Shown: positions 22,195 to 33,480, counted from the stretch's first letter. The stretch: DNA of 64,000 nt from Triatoma infestans (GCA_011037195.1 JAAEAF010000659.1:1-64000), one strand, 5' to 3'. A program made the numbers and translations. The notes: generated by a model from the letters alone, not told the origin.

Positions 22195-22710
22195 CATTTA
22201 ATGCGGAAGTAAATGTAATATCTAGGAAGAAAGGTCAAGACTGTTTGATGCGATAATTTTTGCTACACTTCTTTATGGCTCAGAATTTTGGACCCCGCTG
22301 TATTTGCACACTGTAGACAGAGGGCAGATGAGATTCTTGAAACAGCTCTTCTGTTAGCCTAAACGCACTCCTGACTACATATATATTGGAAACTGGTAGG
22401 GTTCCTTTTGGTGCGGCAATTTTTAGAAAATGTTGTCATATTGGCTTCGAGTTCTGACGATGGAAGAAACCTGACTTCCAAAACTACGCTGTAATAGGCT
22501 TATGTAACTAGACAGATTAAAGAATAGAGGAGCAGAAAGGAATTGGATCAGTCAGCTGCGAAGATGGTTAACTGTAATTGAGGAGCCTGAAATTGCTGAT
22601 GTAACTGATATAAATATAGATAAACAAAATATTCCGAATTTAATAGATAAGTGGACAAACAAAGTGAGTTTCATTGGACATACAAAGGGCAATAAACTCA
22701 AGTTACAGTT
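22195..22710 (+). pseudogene. CR1/Jockey-like LINE carboxy-terminal fragment, decayed
   Basis: Across frames the plus strand gives LLYGSEFW-like text, then VDRGQMRFLKQLF, RTPDYI, and ETGRVPFGAAIFRKC, then GAERNWISQLRRWLTVIEEP. This matches, segment by segment, the region after the RT in the better copy at 30285-30560 (RGQLKFFKMLL...VETGRSHVICKIL). At least three frame changes and several stops are present. The continuation appears at 24240-24510, on the far side of an opposite-strand LINE (22930-24220), so this copy is split by that insertion. It is the region after the RT in the ORF2 protein, before the terminal zinc knuckle. Confidence 0.65.
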
Positions 22711-22929
22711 CAATCTATAGATATTGTTTTTTTTTTTTGGCATTAGCTTTCGCCATCAGCCATGTATCATATCTGGAAGATAAACTTCCAGCGAAGCTGG
22801 CGCAAAATCCCGCTGCAGCGTACTCATATTTGCAATTACATGCATTCAAAAAAACCTTAGTTCAAATAAATACATTCATTCGAAAAATTCACTCGTACAA
22901 TTAAAACCTGCAAACTATACGCTAAATAT

Positions 22930-23323
22930 CGCTGAAATATGGGGTGGAGACTCGATATACCTCGCATCCCTATCCTTAAACTTAAATTAAAAAATATTTA
23001 CACTATTTACTCTCATTCAAACTCACATTCATCTGGCTGCCAATCCCGGTCAGACCCACCCTTCCAAGAGATAGTGGCTCCCAATGTTAAAAGCAGTGCA
23101 GGAAGACTTCCTACACGACCAAAAGTTGCCACCCCTGGCCGGTATTGGTCCCCCACACTCATTCACAAGTTCATTCATGCTTTAAAATTAGAACCTAACT
23201 ATATACTTATCCATTCACGCTAATAAATACTTGCAACCTAATAAATACATACATACCTAAAATGATAAGAATTAAATACTATATACAATATTATATACTT
23301 GTAACCACCTAAAAATACTCAAA

Positions 23324-23357
<34 letters not shown>

Positions 23358-24220
23358 CACAAACATATCAATATACATACGTTTGGGGTGGAGTACTTGA
23401 TATTCCTCGCACCCCGTTAGACCTAATCCTACAAGTACGCTAGCATCAAGAGTTACGCCGCGCTGGATATCTGCAATAAACTGAATACATAAATTTTTCA
23501 AGTATTTCATAAATTTCAATATTATTGCAACTGAGTAGTTCCTTATAATTAATGGTACAATGGGTAATCTTCTGCAGTTTGCTAAACATTTCTCGTCTCT
23601 CGCAACGTACACACTGCACCGCATTACAATATGTTCTAAATTTTCGATTATCCCACAGTTGCCACATAGAGGTGAGGAAGTCTTGCCAATTTTATGCAAA
23701 TACTCTCTGCATATGCCATGATTGCAGCGCAGCCTACATATATGCATCACAATCAGTTTTGACATTGACTTTCCTTTGAACCATAATTTGTGAGCGGCTA
23801 GTGGGAACAATTCTTTATAAAAACGGCCCTTTGTGGATTCTATATATTGAATCTGCCTGACGGTTTCCACTTTAATACGTGCCCATCTTTTAAAGTCAGT
23901 ATAGGGTATTTTTAAATCTAAATCTATACCATTTATTGTAGCTGCTAGCCTTGCAATGAATCTACCGATTCGTTTCCCTGGATGCCACAATGACTTTTAA
24001 CCCAAATAAAATGGACCTCTTTGTTCTGGGCCTGCAATAGGGAAAGTGTCCTGCCTGTATTTACAATTATATGATTATTTTCATAGTTCAGATTCCAGTG
24101 TTCAATTTTTTCAGAGCGCTTTTGTTGTCACTGATGATCGCAAAATCAACTTGTGGCAGTTGCAGAGCATACTTGAGTGCTTGATATTGCCGCTAGTTCT
24201 GATATAGAAGTGGGCTAGAT
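22930..24220 (-). pseudogene. RNase H LINE 3' end with 3' UTR (I/R1/LOA group), inserted in another LINE
   Basis: On the minus strand, RNase H text appears at 24000-24190: IISDNKSAL (third catalytic Asp) and VKSHCGIQGNESVD (fourth Asp region). A 3' coding tail follows at 23319-23990 with YKELFPLAAH, SKLIVMHICRLRCNHGICRE and a zinc-knuckle-like segment CGNCGIIENLEHIVMRC. An in-frame stop and a frameshift lie near 24080 and 23995. The 3' UTR holds hairpin A (23385-23415), a (CA)n tract (23322-23350), the 'ggaccaataccggcca' text and hairpin B (22941-22970). The 5' part, including EN and RT, is absent, so this is a truncated insertion. Confidence 0.75.
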
Positions 24221-24239
24221 GCAACAGAAGATTACCTGA

Positions 24240-24510
24240 GAGGCGGTAGTGCAATAGATAGGATTTGGGTGATAAGCCAGCTAAGAGTATCTAGCGACAA
24301 ATCAATAAGAATTTGGTTCAAATGTGGAGGCTACTATCATATTGATACTTCGTCTGCCTGCATTGTCTGCAACTCAGGTAAAGATGAAACTCTGGAGCAC
24401 CTATCAATCCAATGTTCCATTTATGAATCATTACCTGTCAGAAATTATTGTCAGCAAAACCAATTTAAACGAAATTCTAATAAATTATACTTAATACAAA
24501 CCACTAGATA
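24240..24510 (+). pseudogene. Zinc-knuckle end of the split CR1/Jockey-like LINE
   Basis: The open part at 24269-24511 begins ISQLRVSSDKSIRIWF. It has a CIVCNSGKDETLEHLSIQC knuckle, equivalent to ISQLRMAGKKYSR and CRCCGTGLKEDLPHFLLHC at the end of the LINE at 26872-31155. Together with 22195-22710 it is one old LINE copy interrupted by an opposite-strand element. Confidence 0.65.
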
Positions 24511-24514
24511 GAAT

Positions 24515-24920
24515 ATATACCTTTACTTTCTCTTACTCCTAGTATTGTAAATGTCAAATTATCGATATCGAGTTTTCACCGGAAATATCCGTTTTGAGGT
24601 CCCCTGAGTCCAAAAAAGTGGTTTTTAATAAATGATCTGTTTGTGTTTGTGTATATGAATGAATGTGAACAGCTGTATGGTTTTCACTGTATGGTTTTTT
24701 TTCACTTTTTCGCAATTTTCACGAAAAGACTCAACGATTTTCTTCAAACTTGGTATATCAACTAAACATACAAAAATCTACAACGTTTATTTAAAACATT
24801 TCTTTACAAAATTCAATAAGGGCACTTTTGGTGGTGGGGAGGGGTTAGATTTTCCTTTAAAGTGCTATTTCAGTTTACTATACAATTCTGTCCTCTAAAT
24901 ACGCACTTTCAAAGGACATT
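24515..24920 (+). repeat. TR280 repeat, copy 5
   Basis: Head module 'tttactttctcttactcctagta' (split here as a motif description), 'ttttcaccggaaatatccg' and 'aggtcccctgagtcc' are present. Then a short TG-rich stretch and one unit with 'aacgattttcttcaaactt' at about 24730, ending at 'gtcctctaaata'. The head hairpin is truncated on its 3' side. Confidence 0.8.
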
Positions 24921-25129
24921 CTATTTTGTTTTGTTTTGTTGATTCTTATTATTTTTCTTTTTCATTCTTCTATTCTGCCTTAATGCATTAGGGTAGGATA
25001 AAGGTTTCATTATTTCACAAAAATAGTGAAGAGCCCAACTACAATCGCTTAGGCTAGATTTCCTCTAACTCTTCGTGGTGAACCTCCCCCATCTTCACTG
25101 AGCTAGGTGGGACCCTCTCAGCTTGTGGA

Positions 25130-25640
25130 GGTTTTGCGTAACAGCACTTCTGGTTTACTAATTTTCTTGATACTCGGATTTTGGCCATCTATTTATTTCT
25201 AATTAATTTTGTTTGGATGGTAGAACTGTATAATCAACTCAGATAGCACTTTGGAGACAAAACACTACCCTACCACTCCCCCCAAAACTCCCTTAAATGA
25301 TTTTATCAGAAGAAATCTTTTAAATAAAAGTTGTAGTTCTTTGGATGTGTAATTCACATAATTTGTTTAAAGGAAATCTTTGGAACCTTTATCAGAGAAA
25401 TGGCAGAAAAATGTAAAATACTTTTCAGTATAAACGCCCTTCCGGTCGTCCGATATTATTCAAACTCAGAATTACAAGAACATATTTAATTCTAACTAAT
25501 ACTGTTCATACGATAGGATTGTATAGAAAACTCAAATAACACTTTAGAGGAAGACCTAACCCCGCCTCTCACCAAAAGTGTCTTTAAATGAATTTTTCTA
25601 GAGAAATGTTTTAAGCAAAAGTATAGATCTTAGTATGTGA
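25130..25640 (-). repeat. TR280 repeat, copy 6 (reverse)
   Basis: Two reverse units have 'ataaaagttgtagttcttt' at 25324, 'aatctttggaacc' near 25374, 'cttccggtc' at 25439 and a second 'aaaatgaatttttc'-type unit ending at 25640. It abuts the terminal repeat of the Penelope-like family at 25655. Confidence 0.7.
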
Positions 25641-25654
25641 AGTTGATATATCAT

Positions 25655-26300
25655 CAGAGACATTTTCCGTAGTAGCCTGCCTCATTTTGTGGTCATCGAC
25701 CGGTTTTGGGCGTTCGCCCATCTTCAGGATGCGTTTGTCAGACAGCGTGATAACACAGACTTGCACAGAGCTAATTCAGTTTATACACTGACTGGTCTTT
25801 GTAATTGTATTTTAAAACTAAACTCTTAAACTAGGTCAAAGGGAGGTAGGGTCAGTTGGGTGGGAAAGGAACACATGTTTGGGTTGTTAAAGGGGCAAAT
25901 TTTCCTTAAAATGGAAACAACACGTGGGGGTCTAATTTTTAAACTCTGTTGTTGGAGGAAGATTCACTTGACAATTAAATAATTAGAATAACTTTAAAAT
26001 TAAATTAAATAACGATTTCAAGTTAACACAATTGAAAATTAAGTGATTGAAATAATAAAAATTAAATGCACATAAGCATATTAAGCATATTTTATAATAT
26101 TTCTAACTAAATTTTATATATATATTACAGTACATACATATACTAATCACATATATACCTACCATATGTATATTGTATATACACATATCACATATTATAC
26201 ATATATCATGTTTATAATATCATATTTATATATATATATTATTATATATATACCACATACACATGGCATGCATCCATCTCCATGTACGCACCCATACTTA
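25655..26300. repeat. Penelope-like terminal repeat plus AT-rich block, duplicated at 41370-42020
   Basis: 25655-25800 is a family A terminal repeat (minus-strand core near 25707-25731). It is followed by a ~270 bp unique-looking block ('aaagggaggtagggtcag', 'aaaatggaaacaacacgtgg') and a TA-rich stretch (26080-26260). The same three-part order occurs in the same orientation at 41370-42020. There it leads directly into ORF1 of a LINE; here it leads into the Penelope fragment at 26290. Confidence 0.8.
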
Positions 26301-26640
26301 ATTTTTTTTTTTTTTTTAAACTAAACTAAAAGAAAGTATAATCTGTTTATGAACTATTTGGTCCATGTATACTACTTGTGCAGGTTTTCTATTATTGTGG
26401 GAAGAGTGTTTTGAATAATAGTTCATTGGCAAATTTTGTCTATTGGTTTATTAAGTTTTGTGACTTGTGTTTATATATTTCGAGTTGTTCTATTATGTCA
26501 AGTCGTCGTTCTTTGTGGCTAGAATGTATTAGCTTCATCGTGGTCGTGATGTCATCGGGTTTGTGTTTGTTTGTTTTTAGGTGATTTAATTAATTTGAGT
26601 CGACTTTGTTGTACTTGTATGATCTGATATGGGAGTGGGG
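26290..26640 (-). pseudogene. Penelope-like element 3' end, GIY-YIG fragment
   Basis: This is the reverse complement of 33180-33480. It includes the end of the GIY-YIG nuclease frame, the 'cctgcacaagtagtatacat' 3' flank and an A/T homopolymer run. In Penelope-like elements the carboxy-terminal GIY-YIG domain nicks target DNA for target-primed reverse transcription. Only the last ~90 codons remain and they carry changes, including loss of a few codons. With 33180-33480 it forms an inverted pair enclosing the LINE at 26872-31155. Confidence 0.7.
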
Positions 26641-26871
26641 ATTTAGATTTCAAAGTGATCAGACGTATGTAATTTGCTCTATATAATTTGTGCAATTTTT
26701 TAGTGTTTCTTGGAAGTTTCAAACAGTAATTTTTTGTCAGTGTAAACTTTGTATACCGTACTATAGTTCTATATTATTAAAAGTGACATTTATAAAAAAG
26801 TTTAAGTAAAAAAAAAGAAGAAAAAGGAGAAGAAATATTATCAGTAACAGTAACAGACTTACCAGTAACAT

Positions 26872-27783
26872 GGGCAAGGTGGGGGAGTCTACTATTGGAA
26901 CTGGTGAAAATAGTGGGGGTACTGATGTAAGTAGTCTTATCTTAGAATTACTGCTCTACATCAAGATGTCACTAGACAAATTTCTGAGATTATTACAAAA
27001 AATAAAGAACTAAATGATAGTATCAAAACATTTAAAGATGAAATTAGAGTAAATCTATGTAATATCAGAACTGATATTAAGAAAATAGATAAAGAAACAA
27101 CTGCCTTACGCCGAGAAAATGAATTTCTGAAGAAAAAATTGTCTGAATTACAGGCTTCTCTTAATGAATTTTATAATAAAATTAGAATATCGAATGTTCC
27201 CTTGCAAGTAAGTATTGACACTGAAGAACTAATTTTGCGCATATCCAAGGTAATTAATTTTGAATTTCAAAAAGAAAAAAATACAAGATTTCTATCGTCC
27301 TAAAGTGATAAATGAAAATTTTAAACCACCTGTGTTGTTTATTAAGAATTGTTGATAAGAAGGAATTTTTAAACTGTTATCAGAGATATATACAAAATAA
27401 AAATAAATTAACATTTGATAAATTTATGGGAAATGACGAAACGTCTGAAGTTCACACATCTGAAATTTTTATTTCTGAACACATGAGCCCAAATTTATGC
27501 CAGTTATTTAGAACTTTAAGTAAAGTTCCAGGGCACATTAAAATATGTGTGGTTCAGAAATAATAGAATTTGGGTAAGAAAGGATGATGGAAGACCAAGA
27601 TTGTTAATAAAATCGAAAGATGATTTTCATAAATTTCTGGCTGTAACACCTCCTTTAACTATTCATGACTATTCGGATAACGAAGAAATAGAGACTGATA
27701 AATCTGAGGGATCGAGGATAAGTATAACAAGGAAAAGGGTGAGGAGGGCTCCTAATCAATTGCGTTTACGTCCTTTTTTATAA
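26872..27783 (+). pseudogene. LINE ORF1 (coiled-coil nucleic-acid-binding type)
   Basis: The ATG at 26872 opens MGKVGESTIG... then shifts frame near 26940. The main body then reads heptad-like KNKELNDSIKTFKDEI and KETTALRRENEFLKKKLSEL, a coiled coil of ~70 residues, then NEFYNKIRISNVPLQVSID. After a second shift near 27285 and a stop near 27353, it reads ISEHMSPNLCQLFRTLS and RNNRIWVRKDDGRP to a stop at 27781-27783. Coiled coil, RRM-like and C-terminal basic domain is the plan of ORF1 proteins that bind LINE RNA. Three frame breaks make it inactive as written. It is 35 bp ahead of ORF2. Confidence 0.75.
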
Positions 27784-27818
27784 GAGAGAGCAATCAGTCA
27801 AGAGAAAAAAGGAAAAAA

Positions 27819-30800
27819 GTGACATATGCTGATTGTACAACTGTAAAATTTGGCTTTTGGAACATACATGGATTTAACAATTTTTCTAATTTGTCTACTT
27901 CGGAATTTAATCAGTTACTGGATATGGACATCTTGGGTTTTTCAGAGACATGGCTGACCACTTCGGACTTGAAATCACTATTAACTCCACTATTATCTGC
28001 ACTATTAACTTCCAACTATGACTGTTATTGCAGAAACGCTAATAAGCCGTCAGGTAAAGGTAGACCCAGTGGGGAGGTTTAATGATTTGTTTGAAAAAAG
28101 GTAAATTCTGTGATGTAAAAATTTTGGTATCTACTAACTGGCTTTTGTGTGTATTAATCAAGTATAAGGAAGTGTATTTGTGTGTAGGAATAGTTTATTG
28201 GCAACCCCGATCATTTTATGATTCAATTGTAGATTCATTTTCTTTCGGCTTATTTAATATTTATTCTGAATATGAAAACTGTTATGTAATAATTGGTGGC
28301 GATTATAACTCTCGTATTGGAAATTTAAATTCTTTGGACAATGATATTTTTATTCATTCAAATTTGTCCGGATTTAGAAGTTCATTAGATGATGTTGTCA
28401 ATAAAAAAGGGATAAAATTAGTAAAATTAATGGAATCTTATGGTATGATCTGTTGTAATGGCCGATCGCATAGAGATAATAAAGGAAGTTATACCTATAT
28501 GGGTAGTCAAGGTATGAGGGTCATAGATTATGTATGGATCTCAGCTAATTGCCTGAATAACGTAATCGATTTTAATATTGAAAACGTGTCAGATATTTCA
28601 GACCATTATATGTGTGTTCTATTAATAAATTTTTACACTGATTATAAAAGTAACGTAGAAGAATATAAAAATAAATCTAACACTGTTAATGTAACAACAG
28701 ATCAATTGAAGCTATGTGTTTGTTTAATGAACTTTTAGAATCTTATTCATATCTATATTTTGATGCTACTTTTGTCCGCTCTCCAACGAGTCTTTATAAC
28801 TATTTTTGTTATATAATTCAACAAACAATGTATGAATCGGGGGTCCTGAAAGCAATAAGATGTAGATCTAATAATTCAATTAAAATATATAAGCCATGGT
28901 ATAATGCTGACTGTTACGCGTCCAAAAAAGAAGTAAAAACTGTTGTAAAACGTCCTTTAAAAGTAAAGATTTAATTAATTTGTATAGACAAGCCAAATCT
29001 TCATATAAACAAGTAATACAACAATCCAAAATATACTTTTTTGAAAATGTTAAATTAAAACTTAGAAACATAAATAACCATTTTGAATTTTGGTCAGCAC
29101 TGAAACAATTCGAAGGTGAACATTACACTGAATGCCCAACATCGGTTACAGAATGGGAAGTTTTTTACCAAAACATTCTCACCCCTAAATATTATAATGA
29201 AATCATTTTTTTTACATTTTACCATCCTGAATTGGACGACCGAATAACGTTTAACGAACTGATAGACAGTATAAATAACAGTAAGTGTGGTAAGGCAACT
29301 GGATTTGATCTCATTCCAAACGAGTGTTTTAAAACACTTAACTCATACTGGATTTACTTTCTGTTAGATCTTTTCAATGGTATTTGGAGTTGTGAGGATT
29401 TTCCTAAAATGTGGTCTCTTATAAAAATGAAACTGATTTATAATAAAGGTGATCCCAAAGATCCAATGAACTATAGAGGCATAACTATGTTCAACTCAAT
29501 TACAAAACTATTTACATACATAGTTTACAACAGAATCTCTAAATGGATTGAATCAAGAAGTTTATTACCTGAAGAGCAGATGGGCTTTAGGAAAGGAAGG
29601 GGGTGTAGAGATAATATATTTACTTTATCGTCCGCAATAAAGATACACTTAAGGTTAGATAAAAGGAAAGTGTTTGCCACTTTTGTCGACTTTAAAAGAG
29701 CATTCGACTCTATTCCGCATAGTAAATTGTGGCAAAAAATGTATGAGGCGGGGATAGGTGGTAAGTGTTTGCGGTTATTAATAAATCTTTATGAGTCAGC
29801 CTCCATAAAAATTGCAGATAGTTCGAATGAAATCCCCGTTTCGGAAGGAGTGCTTCAGGGTGAAATATTAAGCTCTCTCCTTTTCTCAATTTATACTGCG
29901 GATATTATTGAATACTTTGATAAATTTAACTTCAAGGGAATTAACCTTGGGGTAGAAAAGGACATTTTAATGTATGCGGACGATTTAGTAATTCTCTCAT
30001 ACTCTGCGATAGATGACCAGTTGAAACTTAATTGCCTCTCTAAATATTGTGAATTAAACTCTCTTACTGTAAATACCGAGAAAACAAAAATTGTAATATT
30101 CCATAAAGGGGGAACATTAGGCAATACAAATCATTTCTTTTACAATGGCTCCAGAATCGAAATTTGTAAGTCTTTTAATGATCTGGGAGTAAAATTTGCA
30201 TCATCTGGGAAATTTAGACAAGCAAGCTTATCGTTTCTATCGAAGAATGCCATTGCCAGTCAAAGAGTAATAAGATTATTAGGATCGTGTAAGTCTGACT
30301 CTTGGGACGCAAAGAATAAGGTGTACGATTCGTTGTCTGAAAGCGTGCTACTGTATATGCTGAAATCTGGGGATTACAATATGCTAATGTTGTAGAAAGA
30401 GGACAGTTGAAATTTTTTAAAATGTTGTTGTTAAGCTTGCCAGTCAATACCCCAGACAGTTTTGTTAGAGTTGAGACGGGACGCTCCCATGTTATATGTA
30501 AAATACTAAAACGAACTCTTCGATGGTGGAGTAAGTTCATGGAAATATCTGAGGAAAAATTGCCTAACAATGTAATAAATAAGATTTTAAAAGTGTTCCT
30601 TTTAATTGGGCAAATGAAGTAAGAATAATTCTAAGAGAACTTGGAGCCAAAAAAGTATCGAATTACCAAAATTTGGACAGCCAAAATTTAAAGAGTCTCA
30701 TTGACATTATAGAGAATCATTATTTAAGTAAAGATATAGAATTTATATTGAACTCTTCATTTAATAAGTACTTTCGTAGAGTCAGTAACCTTGGAATACC

Positions 30801-31155
30801 AGAAGCCTAACTTTATTATAATATAAATTTATGTAAACTTAGATTGATTTCCCAATTGAGAATGGCAGGCAAAAAATACTCTAGGATTGTTGTAAATAGG
30901 GAGAGAATACAATTTATTAAAGATATACATTGTAGATGTTGTGGTACAGGTCTGAAAGAAGATCTGCCTCACTTTCTGCTTCATTGCCCAGCCGTTTCTC
31001 CCTATAGAGCAATATACCTAGACCAGTACATTACAAGTAATAATATGTTGTATAATCTTGAAAGTATACTATCCGATTTAGATATTAATAAAATTAACAA
31101 TATATATATATTTGTAATTAATAGTTTAAAATTTATAAAATTCATGTTGACATAA
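27819..31155 (+). pseudogene. LINE ORF2: APE endonuclease plus reverse transcriptase (CR1/Jockey-like), nearly full length
   Basis: The APE nuclease opens at 27819 with FWNIHG and ILGFSETW. After a frameshift near 28078 it continues with IIGGDYNSRIG (residues 71-80 of that part), VIDYVWIS and SDISDHY, so the catalytic N, E, D-N and S-D-H residues are all visible. After breaks near 28735 and 28975 a 471-codon open part (28980-30395) holds the RT: KATGFDLIPNE, YRGITMFNS, FVDFKRAFDS (residues 235-244), GVLQGEILSS and MYADDLVI (YADD 332-335). Then come RGQLKFFKMLL, ISQLRMAGKKYSR and the knuckle CRCCGTGLKEDLPHFLLHC, ending at 31153-31155. About five frameshifts; the RT part itself is open. A relative is split at 22195/24240. 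Confidence 0.85.
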
Positions 31156-31214
31156 GATATTAGAAAGCCATTTTATTGGAAATAATTAAGTATAAATGTT
31201 TTATTTGTTGTCGT

Positions 31215-31490
31215 GATTGGTTCCGCAGAGCTGGAAAGCATTAATCAGAGACATTTTCCGTGGTAGCCTGCTTCATTTTGTGGTCATCGACCGGTTTCGG
31301 GCGTTCGCCCATCTTCAGGATGCGTTTTTTAGACAGTGCGACAACACAGACTCGCACAGAGCAAACTTAGTTAGTGTGAAACTGACTGTCACACTGTCTA
31401 AAAAACGCATCCTGAAGATGGGCGAACGCCCGAAACCGGTCGATGACCACAAAATGAAGCAGGCTACCACGGAAAATGTCTCTGATGATA
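31215..31490. repeat. Head-to-head Penelope-like terminal repeats (family A), best copy
   Basis: Arms of ~115 bp (31219-31335 and 31385-31490) are almost perfect inverted copies around ~45 bp. Each carries the hammerhead-like core, at 31294-31318 on the minus strand and 31412-31436 on the plus strand. The core is CTGAAGA, one T, GGGC-gaac-GCCC, GAAAC, followed by a potential GGTC-gat-GACC hairpin. It abuts the 3' end of the LINE at 31190. Confidence 0.8.
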
Positions 31491-31690
31491 TATGTTTTAT
31501 GCTGTCTTTGTTACTTACTATTGTCAGATCAAATATTCAAAAAGTTTGTGATCTAATTTTGCTTATTCATTTATTTTTGGTACAATTTGAAATTCAGTTT
31601 TGTTTTTTTTCTCTGTTTTTAAATATCTATTTGCTGAAAGATATTTAATTTAATTTTCAATGTTTAAAGTAAAGTAATGTCTATTTTTTC

Positions 31691-31864
31691 AGGCGGGCTT
31701 AACGTCCAACTACCAAATTAGGTGTCGTGGACGGGGGCGGAAGCACCTACTTTACTATTAACATTTTTTAAACAAATATAAAATTTAGTTATAAGCTGGA
31801 CTCGAACTGGGGTCCTCCCACTTACAAGTCCATGCTCATAACCACTACACCAACACCCGCCCCT
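31691..31864 (-). repeat. tRNA-derived SINE
   Basis: Read on the minus strand it starts AGGGGCGGGTGTTGG. It has an A box TGGTGTAGTGG (31842-31852) and a near-perfect B box CCAGTTCGAGTCC (31798-31810). A ~100 bp non-tRNA body follows with 'gtgcttccgcccccgtcc' and 'tggacgttaagccc'. The tRNA-like head is ~70 nt. A pol III-transcribed SINE that relies on LINE machinery is the natural reading. I do not see a full acceptor stem, so not a working tRNA. Confidence 0.65.
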
Positions 31865-31959
31865 CAATGTTTATATTTCTTTGTAACAGTTGATATATTT
31901 TATATTATTCCCTTTTATTAACCCACTCGCTTGCTATGAATGTAAAATTCTAAAAGCAA

Positions 31960-32975
31960 TAAAGATATATTGCATGATCTGATAAGTTAGGTAAATCGTT
32001 CCCTGATTTTTCTGCCTGCCTGCCCCACGTAAATGTTGTCAGAGTCAGGGCATTTCAACTCGTAAACCCCACTGCTGTGTCATACACGTCAGTGAACTCG
32101 GTACGAGTGCGGATTTTGTTGCCTAATTTGTTGTTTGTTCCGAAGGATGTCTTAATGCCGAGTTTTTTGAAATAAATTTGTGAGTTTTTACGTGTGGCTT
32201 CCAATATATGTGAATGTGGCGAATGTGTCTGTTGTTTCGGTGACAGTCCTATTTTGTTGGTGTGGTTCGTTTTTGAGGAGTTTATTAACGATGCACGCAT
32301 TGTACATTGTTCTCAGCTATGTTGTAGATTGTCTGCAATTCTTGTGTGTGGTTCGCGGGTGTGAGGGGTGTGTATTTAAGTCTGTGCGATAGATGTCTAA
32401 GTGCAGCAAGTTTGTGTTGGGTAGGGTAGTTGGAATTATGCGGTATGGTAGCATCGGAGGTGGTTGGTTTTCTGTGTATTCCGTATTCTAGTTTATTGTC
32501 GCTTCTTGTGAATTTTATGTCTAAGAAGTTGAGGGTGTTGTTCGTTTCTTTTTCGTACGTGAATTTTATTTTCTGGCTTATGTTGTTAAGATAATGTCTA
32601 TTTTGTCTATGTCAATGTCATTTTCCAATATGAGGAAGGAATCGTCCACGTATCGTGCCTAAAATGTTACCCCGAACTCATCTTTCAGTCTTGGTACGTA
32701 AGTTTCTTCCATGTTTTGTATAAATATTTCCGATAGGATAGCTGATGTGGGGTGCCCCATTCCCAGTCCATCAGTAGCGAGGTAGAACTTGTTCAATCTA
32801 AAGTAGTTTTGTGCCGTTATGGTTTGTACTGTTCGTGAGTTGGTGAATGAATTACGTGGATTCTTCCCGTTACAAATTCTGTTTCATTATGTCCAGTGTG
32901 TCCGTGATTGGTATGGAAGTGTATAGGTTGGTAATATCGAGGGATAATAAACGGGAATTTGGGGTGAGTCTTAAG
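31960..32975 (-). pseudogene. Penelope-like reverse transcriptase with start of GIY-YIG domain
   Basis: On the minus strand, frames give LDITNLYTSIPITDTLDIM (the Penelope RT motif with the first catalytic Asp), then FRLNKFYLATDGLGMGHPTS and SEIFIQNMEETYVP, then ARYVDD (encoded at 32641-32658). A stop codon lies at 32659-32661, just before the YVDD block. Further along are RT-thumb remnants and the GIY-YIG lead-in: KIRTRTEFTDVYD near 32080-32115 and a frame with the NIYVGQ-type text near 32020-32040. It is truncated near 31960. At 32975 it meets, head to head, a second copy running the other way. Pseudogene with several stops. Confidence 0.75.
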
Positions 32976-32977
32976 AT

Positions 32978-33480
32978 CATCCTTCAGAACAAATAACAAA
33001 TTAGGCAACAAAATCCGCACTCGTACCGAGTTCACTGAAGTGTATGACAGCAGTGGGGTTTACGAGTTGAAAAGCCCGGACTGTGACAACATTTACGTGG
33101 GGCAGACAGGCAGAAAAATCAGGGAACTATTTCCCAAACATATCAGATCATACAAGTACAACAAAGTCGACTCAAATTATGCCAATCACCTAGAAACAAA
33201 CAAACACAAACCCGATGACATCACGACCACGATGAAGCTAATACATTCTGGCCACAAAGGACTTGACATAATAGAACAACTTGAAATATATAAACACAAG
33301 AAACAAAACTTAATAAACGAACAGACAAAATTTGCCAGTGAACCATTATTCAAAACACTCTTCCCACAATAATAGAAAACCTGCACAAGTAGTATACATG
33401 GACCAAATAGTTCATAAACATATTATGTTTTAATTTAGTTAAAAAAAAAAAAAAAAAATTAAGTATGTGTGCGTACATGG
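32978..33480 (+). pseudogene. Penelope-like GIY-YIG nuclease and 3' end
   Basis: From 32978 the sequence matches, in opposite orientation, the linker and nuclease start of the minus-strand copy. The open part 33040-33372 reads GVYELK (residues 6-11) and NIYVGQTGRKIREL (17-30), the two GIY-YIG motifs with the following catalytic Arg. It ends IEQLEIYKHKK and PLFKTLFPQ at a stop, which looks like the natural carboxy end. The usual Cys pair before YVG is reduced to one Cys (KSPDC). The 3' flank carries a run of A at about 33440-33459. The RT is missing because of the inversion junction. Confidence 0.8.

Noticed and set aside
23319..23375. Carboxy end of the open frame ending in Cys-Val repeats
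   Set aside because: These codons are the (CA)n microsatellite read through; the real protein end of the LINE is probably earlier.
31691..31864. Functional tRNA gene
   Set aside because: A and B boxes are good but the acceptor arms do not pair and a SINE-like body follows.
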